Below are positions 1 to 5,960 of a stretch of DNA of 12,814 nucleotides, one piece after another. Source of the stretch: Acidobacteriota bacterium. GTDB lineage: Bacteria > Acidobacteriota > Blastocatellia > Pyrinomonadales > Pyrinomonadaceae. Position 1 is the first letter of the stretch. Every line of letters begins with the position of its first letter. The notes under the pieces are model-generated. The model was not told where the DNA came from and searched no databases. It was given only the letters and a program-made list of their open reading frames with translations. The stretch is from the NCBI GenBank assembly GCA_003222935.1, contig QHXL01000242.1, positions 1-12,814 on the forward strand, given 5' to 3'. Position numbers and translations under genes: made by a program.

Positions 1-1580
1 CCGGTCCCATTCTTAACCAAAGCGAGGATTGAAAAATCAGTGTCATATGACTTCCTTTCCTGGTCCAGCTTCATAGTGAACGCCGACATTGGTACATCAG
101 CAATAACCGCAGCGAGTCCTAACCGCTCGCGTTCCGGGAAGCTAAAGCCTCCGACATAAAACGGAAACGAGTCGGCCTTTGGAGCGTTCTCAAACGCAGC
201 GAGCGCAGGAGCTTCGTAAGAAAGCACAGGCGAGGCAAAGTTGCTTTTAATCGCGTAGTAACCTTTGCGACTCTGTACCGAGACTCCTGAGCGTTTTAGT
301 TTGACCTGAATTCTTCGAAAGTGTCCGTCGTACTTTTGATTGTTAGAGCTATAGCTCAACAGATAATAAGAATGCAGATCCTCATCGACTTGTTGGATGC
401 GATTCTTCAGGTCGTTGGAATCTGTAATCAGGAATCCACCTGTTTCATTAGCAAGTTGTCCTAAGCCGCTGTCTGGATTGAGACGAAGCAAATCTTCGTT
501 GCGCTCCAACCCCTTTGTCATCGGTCCACCCTCATCCACGGTGCCGCCTAATCGGGCCATTCGCATGTCGCTACGCGAAATGATCTCACGCTTGGTCTCG
601 CCCGTTTTGCTGTCGGTTCTTAAGCCGGCGACATCGATTGCATAGAAACTGACCGAGTTGCGATTCGCCTCATTGATCACAGCCTGGAAAGCCTCATATA
701 CATTAGCGGGAAGAACTAATCCTTCTGAGAAAAAGATGACTGCCTTGCGTCCGGGTGCCGCACGAAGTGCAGAGGCGATATGAAGCAATCCGTAGGCGGT
801 GGAATTACCTTGCTGATCTCGTTGCATCACTTCCACCCATTCCGGGTTGCGCAACGCCGCGGCTGCGTTGGCTGAAAATAATTCGGTGCCTGGTTCAGGC
901 GGAGCTGACGCACCACCCTGTGAATTGAGTTTATTTGCTTCCACTGATCGTTTAAGACGCGCACCCTCGTTGCCTGTGTAAAAGACCGATGAAGCGGTTA
1001 CACCTGCCTTCTCGATGCCTGACCTTACCAGCTGCGTGTCACTCGTGAATTGCTGTAGAACCACCACCGAAAGATCCGCGAGAAAGACTCCGACCATCTC
1101 GCTCTTCTTAGCGTTTTCACCCAAATAGCTGAGAGCGGCTTCTTGTGCTCGTACGCGCGACGCAGGAGAAAGTCGATCAAAGACCAGTGCTACAGCACTA
1201 ACAGATCGTTCGGAAGAATCAGAGTCTTCTTTCTTTGACACCCTCGAGTCATTGGCGCTTACCGGATTGTCCTTCTTGTTGATTAAGTTGGTTTGGTCGT
1301 CTCTTGCTGCTGATGACACGAACCGGAAAGAATTGATCTCCTGTCGGACGCCGTCTTCGTACACTTCAAAATCTGAAGCAGCGAGATCTTTAACTGGGCG
1401 CCCGTTCTTGTCCCTGACGACAACGTCAAACGGAACCTCACCTTTGCTGATGACGATCCTGTCTGAATTTTGTTGTTCAACTGGGCGCTGGAGTTGAGCG
1501 CGGGTTATCGTCGATGTACCAACGACGCAGGCAAGAGTTACGCAGGCAATGATAAATCTGACTTGCAACCGATTGCGCAT
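1..1580 (-). CDS. Secreted VWA-domain protein, VWFA-related Acidobacterial family (C-terminus off the left edge)
   Basis: This leftward gene starts at the ATG at 1580-1578 and is still open at base 1, so about 526 residues are visible and the C-terminus is missing. A purine-rich GGAAAGGTGG lies just upstream of the start. Residues 1-28 form a signal peptide ending near TRA-Q. Residues about 50-85 hold the family's N-terminal block (VVVRDKNGRPVKDL, then DFEVYEDG). A VWA-like fold follows: VFDRLSPASR with D135 stands where a MIDAS D-x-S-x-S would be but is degenerate, APGRKAVIFFSEGL lies near 275-289, and SFYAIDVAGL near 311-320. After the VWA part comes LANETGGFLITDSNDL, then SYYLLSYSS and a beta-rich region ending SRKGYYA. 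This order matches the secreted VWA proteins that are very numerous in Acidobacteriota. Their biochemical role is not established; adhesion or protein-protein interaction outside the cell is the usual guess. Confidence 0.88.
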   Translation of the reverse strand, partial: MRNRLQVRFIIACVTLACVVGTSTITRAQLQRPVEQQNSDRIVISKGEVPFDVVVRDKNGRPVKDLAASDFEVYEDGVRQEINSFRFVSSAARDDQTNLINKKDNPVSANDSRVSKKEDSDSSERSVSAVALVFDRLSPASRVRAQEAALSYLGENAKKSEMVGVFLADLSVVVLQQFTSDTQLVRSGIEKAGVTASSVFYTGNEGARLKRSVEANKLNSQGGASAPPEPGTELFSANAAAALRNPEWVEVMQRDQQGNSTAYGLLHIASALRAAPGRKAVIFFSEGLVLPANVYEAFQAVINEANRNSVSFYAIDVAGLRTDSKTGETKREIISRSDMRMARLGGTVDEGGPMTKGLERNEDLLRLNPDSGLGQLANETGGFLITDSNDLKNRIQQVDEDLHSYYLLSYSSNNQKYDGHFRRIQVKLKRSGVSVQSRKGYYAIKSNFASPVLSYEAPALAAFENAPKADSFPFYVGGFSFPERERLGLAAVIADVPMSAFTMKLDQERKSYDTDFSILALVKNGT

Positions 1581-1706
1581 AGCAACCACCTTTCCCGGAG
1601 TTGCCCAAGTTTTTTGGTGAGATATGACCGGTCGAAGCCTAACACCCGGTCGGGTCTTATTCCAGCAATTCGTGGCTTATTTGCGTGAGGAAGCTCCGAT
1701 CAAAAC

Positions 1707-1791
1707 CTCTTTACCGCGAAGCGGTTGCGAGGGTTGCCGTCAAAGCCCGGCAACCCTGGGCTCTGGGTCGCAACCGCTTTGCGGTAAAGAG
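1707..1791. repeat. 85-bp nested palindrome between the esterase and VWA genes
   Basis: The outer arms at 1707-1730 and 1768-1791 are 24-nt inverted copies with one mismatch. Inside them, GGGTTGCCG at 1731-1739 pairs perfectly with CGGCAACCC at 1748-1756. Each outer arm also contains its own small hairpin (ACCGC-GAA-GCGGT and ACCGC-TTT-GCGGT). The element starts 22 bp after the stop codon of the leftward esterase gene, and on that strand the last arm is followed by GGTTTTGAT. It could therefore act as a terminator or 3' RNA-end stabiliser. Its compound shape resembles REP/BIME-type elements. Whether it is dispersed in the genome cannot be seen here. Confidence 0.8.
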
Positions 1792-1813
1792 CCTTAAAAG
1801 AGACTCTCCTTCA

Positions 1814-3127
1814 CTAAGTTGTCGAGCGTAGGTGCATCTGAAGGAACTTTATGAACTGCTCCCAGTCGGACGGGATAGTTCCATGACCGCCGGCGTGCAT
1901 GTAGTAGCCAAGTGTATTCATGATTGGCTGTCCGGCTGCGGGCATTTGATCTGTGCCGAGACCCTTCTGGCCCAACAACCGATACACCGGTTCAGCTGCA
2001 ACCGCCGCAAGGAACTCCCCTTTCGGATCAGACCAGAAATCAGTGTCGCCAGTTTGCAATAGCAAGGGACGAGGAGCGATCAGGGAAATCAAAAGGTGCG
2101 CTTCCTCTGGTTGCTTACTTAAGTCGTCGGCGTATTTTTGATAGTTTCCAGCGAACTGGTAAGGGTAGCGAGTTGGAGCGACGAGATGTTTCACAGTCTC
2201 CCCGTAGTTTCGTCTGCTCAAAGCCGCGCCACCTTCACCCGAGCAACTGGCAATCACTAGAGCAATCCGCGGATCATGCGCACCTGCCCAGAGCACCGTC
2301 TTGCCGAGTCGTGAAATACCGAAGATCGCAACCCGCTTTGCATCGACACCCTTATCCGTTTCCAGGTAATCGACCGCTCGACTTAATCCCCAGGCCCAGG
2401 CGCCAATCGCACCCCATTCGTCCGCCGCCGGCTGCGTCTGCCCCGGCTTGAGATACAACGCCCTGACACCGTTTGGAATACCACCTTCAAAATCAGGATC
2501 AATATCGCCGTAATAGACTGTCGCGAAGCCGATCCCGGCCTCCAATAACGGGGCGATGTTTATACGACCGAAAGATCTTCCTTGAGACGCCGGTACTTTC
2601 TTCTTGTCACGTCCCCAAACTTCGCCCGCTTTAATTCCGGGATCATCAATCGTGCTGGAGTTTGCGCCAAAACCCAAATTCAACAACACCGGCACCGGCT
2701 TGCGAGCAGCAGCAGGTAGATAGACCAACAGGTCCATCTTTGGGCCCGACTTATCTTTCGAGAAGTAAGCGGTCACTTGCCTGCGCAACGCCTTGCCATC
2801 AAGTGCGGGTGTGCCTTTATCAAAAACGTCGAAGCTCATGTCTGCTGGACGCCCGGGACTGCGGCCGAACTGGTTCTCTTCGAATAGGCGAACGAGTTCC
2901 GGTCGTCGTTTCTGGGACCAGGTCTTTGCGTCGCGTACAGGTTTTCCGTTTGCGAGTAGTAGCGGATCAGGAAGTGTGTAAGTACCGACTTTGGTTTCGT
3001 CGTAGTTGACTGGAATTCCAGCGACTTCTTTCGGCGGCGCGTTCTGAGTCTGCTGACTGGCAACACAGATGGATAAAACGAGAGCAGTGGCAAGCGATGC
3101 GCACAGACAACAGTATTTAAATGACAT
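1814..3127 (-). CDS. Secreted CE15-like glucuronoyl/acetylxylan esterase (alpha/beta-hydrolase)
   Basis: The product is 437 residues with a signal peptide (about 1-24, VLSICVASQQ). GGAGG lies 5 nt before the ATG on the coding strand, supporting this start. The nucleophile elbow is G270-I-S272-R-L-G-K276, matching the G-x-S-R-x-G-K signature of CE15 4-O-methyl-glucuronoyl esterases. It is followed by the bacterial-type block GEGGAALSRRNYGE (297-310). The likely catalytic His is H415 in HAGGHGT, followed by DWEQFIKFL. At +23 from the serine, where fungal CE15 enzymes carry the catalytic Glu, this protein has C295. E298 or an acid in TGDTDFW (D361/D363) may serve instead. CE15 enzymes cleave the ester between glucuronoyl side groups of xylan and lignin alcohols; many bacterial members are annotated acetylxylan esterase and act on other uronate esters. 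A rhamnosidase-like gene upstream on the same strand suggests work on plant cell-wall polysaccharide. The family call is firm, the exact substrate is not. Confidence 0.87.
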   Translation of the reverse strand: MSFKYCCLCASLATALVLSICVASQQTQNAPPKEVAGIPVNYDETKVGTYTLPDPLLLANGKPVRDAKTWSQKRRPELVRLFEENQFGRSPGRPADMSFDVFDKGTPALDGKALRRQVTAYFSKDKSGPKMDLLVYLPAAARKPVPVLLNLGFGANSSTIDDPGIKAGEVWGRDKKKVPASQGRSFGRINIAPLLEAGIGFATVYYGDIDPDFEGGIPNGVRALYLKPGQTQPAADEWGAIGAWAWGLSRAVDYLETDKGVDAKRVAIFGISRLGKTVLWAGAHDPRIALVIASCSGEGGAALSRRNYGETVKHLVAPTRYPYQFAGNYQKYADDLSKQPEEAHLLISLIAPRPLLLQTGDTDFWSDPKGEFLAAVAAEPVYRLLGQKGLGTDQMPAAGQPIMNTLGYYMHAGGHGTIPSDWEQFIKFLQMHLRSTT

Positions 3128-3182
3128 GAATCCTCCGTTTCCTATTAACGCCGAAAGCGTTCGCTAATTCTAATCTAGAGAG

Positions 3183-3333
3183 AATCCGCAGATTCAGAGA
3201 TTGCGCCGATTCCAGAAGATCGCTGGTCCAAACCAACGCCGCATCAAAATGGCCTTCAATGGTTTTGAATCTGCGTAATCTGTGAAATCTGTGGATTGAT
3301 GGTGATCGATTGCATTAAATCTGCGCCACAGAT
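3183..3333. repeat. Imperfect inverted repeat built on 9-nt AATCTGNGN units
   Basis: The right arm, 3267-3297, contains three consecutive 9-nt units: AATCTGCGT, AATCTGTGA and AATCTGTGG. The left arm, 3183-3213, is an inverted copy with four mismatches and one gap over 31 nt. A further related segment at 3318-3333 (AATCTGCGCCACAGAT) overlaps the 3' end of the leftward membrane-protein gene. Its CCACAGAT at 3326-3333 can pair with ATCTGTGG at 3288-3295. The structure lies between the membrane-protein gene and the esterase gene. From memory, similar AATCTGTG strings recur in intergenic DNA of many environmental bacteria; no search was done. Confidence 0.7.
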
Positions 3334-3640
3334 GTTTCCTTCTCGAGCGCGTTCGCCAACAACAAAATGGCTCCACAGAAAAGCATCGTATCGAAGAAAT
3401 AGTTCAGCGCAACCACATCTTTCGGCGCTGCGAGGAGCATAGGCAGATAAATCCACAACACGGTCAACAGAATCGTAAGCCCTAAAATCGTAGTTGCCAT
3501 GCGCCCTTTCTTGTTCACGAGTAAGCACACGCCTGCGAGAATCAAAATCACGCCAACAAAATAGATCAAGAACATTCGCCCGGGAATCCACTCGGGAGTG
3601 AGTAGTTGCAACGGAACTCCCGGCACGTGTGTCGGTGCAA
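3315..3640 (-). pseudogene. C-terminal part of the DoxX-like membrane protein, out of frame with its N-terminal part
   Basis: This is the continuation, in another frame, of the gene that starts at 4219. It encodes about 107 residues reading APTHVPGVPLQLLTPEWIPG, then membrane helices (MFLIYFVGVILILAGVCLLV, ATTILGLTILLTVLWIYL, FFDTMLFCGAILLLANAL) and ending SVAQI-stop. It parallels the first half: WIPG-MF-IYFVGV here against WIPW-TFWVYLVGV there. The upstream frame runs on from GVLHLL into a basic, non-hydrophobic tail. Adding one G near 3638 (CTCTTG-GCACCG on the coding strand) joins the frames into 301 residues with no gap or overlap. The open frame upstream of 3640 reads as out-of-frame sequence, so an independent start is unlikely. 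The stop codon (3317-3315) sits within the AATCTG-type repeat. A sequencing or assembly error could also explain the shift. Confidence 0.75.
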
Positions 3641-4219
3641 GAGATGCAACACTCCATAAACGACCGAAGGAATGCCAATGAACAATCGTGGAATCGCCTT
3701 TAGTGCTGCAGTCGGTAGCGCAGCCGTAGATTTCGGTCGAGTGCTCAACGGTCGCAGCGCGAAAGCGAATGCGCCGCCGCTGAAGGCAAGTTCTCTCAAG
3801 GCCAGAGCCCAAAAAAATCTATTGCCTGGGCTCGCAACGGCAGCCGGGAGGTCCATTGCGAACACAAAAACCAGCATCGTCATTCCGACCAGGGCCGCTG
3901 CCAACCGGGCCTTGACGTTGACGGCAATACTGAGCGCCGCGCAGATAAAGCCGACGCCTACGAGGTAAACCCAAAACGTATGCCAGGGAATCCAGCTCGG
4001 AACCAGGGACGCCACACTCGCTGCGACGGTGAAGTGCTCGGAACCAAAAACCGCTAGCGGAATTGCAAAAAACAGTCGACCAAACGGCATGATCTTGTCC
4101 ATGCCTTTTTCCTTCGACAGTTCACCGAAGATTTTGATTAGGCCGATGACGAATACCAGCGCAGCACAAACATAGATCCACAGGACGATCGACGACAGGC
4201 CAAACGGCGCGGAAATCAT
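3566..4219 (-). CDS. DoxX-like multi-pass membrane protein, N-terminal part (frameshifted)
   Basis: As read, this frame gives 217 residues, of which the first 194 look genuine. Helices lie near 8-30, 47-62, 81-101, 104-124 and 135-155, with the DoxX-like pattern GRLFFAIPLAVFGSEHF, VPSWIPWHTFWVYLVGVG and ELAFSGGAFAFAL. From about residue 176 a second copy of the unit begins (IPRLFIGIPSVVYGVLHLL). The frame then leaves the family pattern at residue 195, giving a charged and Cys-containing tail (HRHTCREF onward) that is unlikely to be native; the true second half is in another frame to 3315. The start is uncertain: a perfect AAGGAGG (4250-4244) is 24 nt before the ATG, which is too far, while an in-frame CTG at 4234-4232 is 9 nt from it. 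DoxX-type proteins are small inner-membrane proteins linked to quinone or redox functions; no specific role can be assigned here. Confidence 0.6.
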   Translation of the reverse strand: MISAPFGLSSIVLWIYVCAALVFVIGLIKIFGELSKEKGMDKIMPFGRLFFAIPLAVFGSEHFTVAASVASLVPSWIPWHTFWVYLVGVGFICAALSIAVNVKARLAAALVGMTMLVFVFAMDLPAAVASPGNRFFWALALRELAFSGGAFAFALRPLSTRPKSTAALPTAALKAIPRLFIGIPSVVYGVLHLLHRHTCREFRCNYSLPSGFPGECS

Positions 4220-4279
4220 GGCTGGTGCGACCAGGATGCTAGGCCTCCTTAAAATAGACTAAGCGATTTACCACATAGA

Positions 4280-4314
4280 TGCTTGCTCATCTTCGACAAG
4301 CAGATAACAAGATG
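4280..4314. other. Two mutually exclusive short stems upstream of the membrane-protein gene
   Basis: TGCTTG (4280-4285) can pair with CAAGCA (4297-4302), and CATCTT (4288-4293) can pair with AAGATG (4309-4314). The two stems overlap and cannot both form. They lie about 60-95 bp upstream of the leftward gene starting at 4219. They could be a small attenuator-like structure or chance; each stem is only 6 bp. Confidence 0.2.
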
Positions 4315-4332
4315 AAACGTTCGAAGCAGGTC

Positions 4333-4507
4333 TTCACTCCGCGTAGGAGTGCCATCTTATAGAATTGACGAGCATAAGCCTCCAGCGCGGTTCGGCGGGC
4401 CGGAACAAAGTTTTTGTGGTTAAGGTCCAGTTGCGCTCCGGCCCGCCGAACCGCGCCTCGGGACATCAATGACCTAACTATAAACATTGCACTCCTACCG
4501 GAGTGAA
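4333..4507. repeat. 175-bp palindromic, MITE-like element with nested inverted repeats
   Basis: The outer ends are inverted copies: TTCACTCCGCGTAGGAGTGC at 4333-4352 and, at 4489-4507, its complement lacking one base. Homology continues inward more weakly (CATCTTATAGAAT against the complement of ACTATAAACATTG). A central 22-nt inverted repeat with one mismatch lies at 4385-4406 and 4435-4456, around a 28-nt loop holding a small ACAAA-GTT-TTTGT hairpin. No transposase is encoded, and no clear target-site duplication was found. The right end supplies the stop codon of the leftward glycoside hydrolase gene. The design fits a non-autonomous REP- or MITE-like element; mobility is inferred. Confidence 0.75.
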
Positions 4508-5859
4508 AACGACACAAACGTCACTGGACCAAGCAAGCCCGAGATGTTCAAAGCCGGCGGCGGTCCGAAAGGTGGAGGTCCCTCCGGCAGCACTCTCTTG
4601 CCAGGAGTCAACCGATCCCCGATCAGCCGGTTGGTCCACTCGTTAGTAACTTTAATCTCGAGGTGATTCGCTCCAGACTTCAACGCGCTCGTAACATCAA
4701 CCTCGTAGGGTGCCTTCCACAACAGGCCTAACGGCTTCCCATTCACTGAAACCTCGACCAGATCATTTACTGTCCCTAAATTAAGCAAGACTTTATGACC
4801 GGCACGAAGCCAACGACGATCTACGTTTACGGACTTAGTGTAAATCGCCGTACCGGAGAAATACTTCACGCCTTCATCTGCGTTTACGGTCCATGATTCA
4901 AGTTTAGGCAATGTGATGTTTGGAGGTGCACCGAAGTTCGGCGGGAAGTCTACAATCCATGGTCCGTCAACCGTCGCCAGAGTCGTCTCTGTCGACCGCG
5001 CCAGAGTGCGAGTAGGAGAAGTTGTCGGACGGCGAAAGACTACGAACACTGACTCGCGTTCCGCCAGGTGCAACGGAACGGTCGTGCGACCATCCACGAT
5101 GCTGAACTCTCCTGGTTCGATCTCTCCAGTATCTGCGTGCCAGAGTTCGGCCTCTTTTCCGGTCACACGAAATCGAACGTTGATGTCCTGCTTGCGATCC
5201 GTGTTGTTGGCAAAGAAGTAGATGTCCGCATCACCAGCCCGCCGGTGGATCCATGAGACGTGCGAATCCAGAGAACGCGTGTACTCGACATCTTTCGGAA
5301 TGTTCATTGACGCGATTACATCCGTCGGCGAAAGACCCCACACCACAGTTCCCTTCCCGACCTTTCGTTTCGTTCGACTGATCCCATCAAGATCGCCCCA
5401 TACTTCGTTTGCAATCGATCGGACATCGCTATCAGCGTTCGGGTAGCCGGTGAGACTCGGAGATTGCAAAGGTTTTGGACCCAAAACCGTTGCTCCGTCC
5501 AGAACTAGCCGCCGGATCTTTGTGATAACAGGTAGTGTCATTCGATTTACCTCAGGCAAAACGAGCACGCTATAACTCATGCCGCCGGGTAAAACGATTC
5601 TGCCTTCCGCATTGACTGACGTTCGATTAAGGACCACGTCACTGTTTACGTAATCGAAGTCGTAGCCTTCAGGCGGCGCTGGTTTCAATCCTTCACCCCA
5701 GAAAGGCATCGTCGAAGGCGCGCCTTCGTTCAGCAGGTATGCAAAGTCTGCGACAAACAACCCCTGCTGTAACATGAAAGAGTTGCGCGCCAGGTAAGTC
5801 ATAAATGGTTGGCCCTGTTCCGCCCAGGTGATGTTGCGGTTGATGTGTGTTCCTACCAT
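4495..5859 (-). CDS. GH106-like glycoside hydrolase, C-terminal part (separated by a frameshift)
   Basis: This frame continues the gene that begins at 7838. Homologous-looking sequence already starts upstream of the ATG at 5859: the in-frame DNA from about 5948 reads VDYWFAQGVNRIIFHTSAHQ, joining exactly what is lost at the end of the N-terminal part. Then come GTHINRNITWAEQGQPFMTY and FVADFAYLLNEG, typical of the catalytic region of GH106-like proteins. The last 120 or so residues form a galactose-binding/jelly-roll type beta domain (KYFSGTAIYTKSV, LLNLGTVNDLVEVSVNGKPL, LWKAPYEVDVT, NHLEIKVTNEWTNRLIGDR). The product starting at 5859 would lack a signal peptide and most of the barrel, so it is unlikely to work alone. 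The final residues FSLR and the stop codon are encoded by the end of the palindromic element at 4333-4507. Alternatively, this is one intact gene with an assembly artefact at 5939-5960. Confidence 0.8.
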   Translation of the reverse strand: MVGTHINRNITWAEQGQPFMTYLARNSFMLQQGLFVADFAYLLNEGAPSTMPFWGEGLKPAPPEGYDFDYVNSDVVLNRTSVNAEGRIVLPGGMSYSVLVLPEVNRMTLPVITKIRRLVLDGATVLGPKPLQSPSLTGYPNADSDVRSIANEVWGDLDGISRTKRKVGKGTVVWGLSPTDVIASMNIPKDVEYTRSLDSHVSWIHRRAGDADIYFFANNTDRKQDINVRFRVTGKEAELWHADTGEIEPGEFSIVDGRTTVPLHLAERESVFVVFRRPTTSPTRTLARSTETTLATVDGPWIVDFPPNFGAPPNITLPKLESWTVNADEGVKYFSGTAIYTKSVNVDRRWLRAGHKVLLNLGTVNDLVEVSVNGKPLGLLWKAPYEVDVTSALKSGANHLEIKVTNEWTNRLIGDRLTPGKRVLPEGPPPFGPPPALNISGLLGPVTFVSFSLR

Positions 5860-5938
5860 CGTGTTGCCGGGCTTGGTGTCGAGCGGCTGATGAGCTGACG
5901 TATGAAAAATGATTCGATTGACACCTTGTGCGAACCAG

Positions 5939-5960
5939 TAGTCGACGATTAGTCGACGAT
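5939..5960. repeat. Exact 11-bp tandem duplication that breaks the GH106-like gene
   Basis: TAGTCGACGAT occurs twice back to back, at 5939-5949 and 5950-5960. With one copy, the leftward gene reads KIVDYWFAQG without interruption. With two, it hits a TAA at 5951-5949 and shifts frame. The full span 4495-7838 is 3344 nt; subtracting 11 gives 3333, exactly 1111 codons including the stop. Confidence 0.93.

Noticed and set aside
397..1688. Rightward open frames of 70-80 codons overlapping the VWA gene
   Set aside because: They lie antisense to a long leftward frame with clear family motifs and a signal peptide; their composition is not protein-like.
1924..3009. Rightward frames of up to 175 codons across the esterase
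   Set aside because: They are antisense to the well-supported esterase gene, have no recognisable motifs, and are rich in Arg, Pro and Ser as expected of shadows.
3183..3333. CRISPR array
   Set aside because: Units are only 9 nt, contiguous without spacers, and no cas genes are present.
3194..3376. A 60-codon leftward frame reading through the AATCTG repeat
   Set aside because: The peptide is translated repeat sequence plus an out-of-frame portion of the membrane-protein gene.
4287..4517. A 76-codon leftward frame over the palindromic element
   Set aside because: Nearly all of it is translation of the repeat element; there is no evidence of a protein.
5859..5960. Programmed ribosomal frameshift in the glycoside hydrolase gene
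   Set aside because: There is no slippery heptamer or stimulatory structure; a perfect 11-bp tandem duplication explains the frame change fully.
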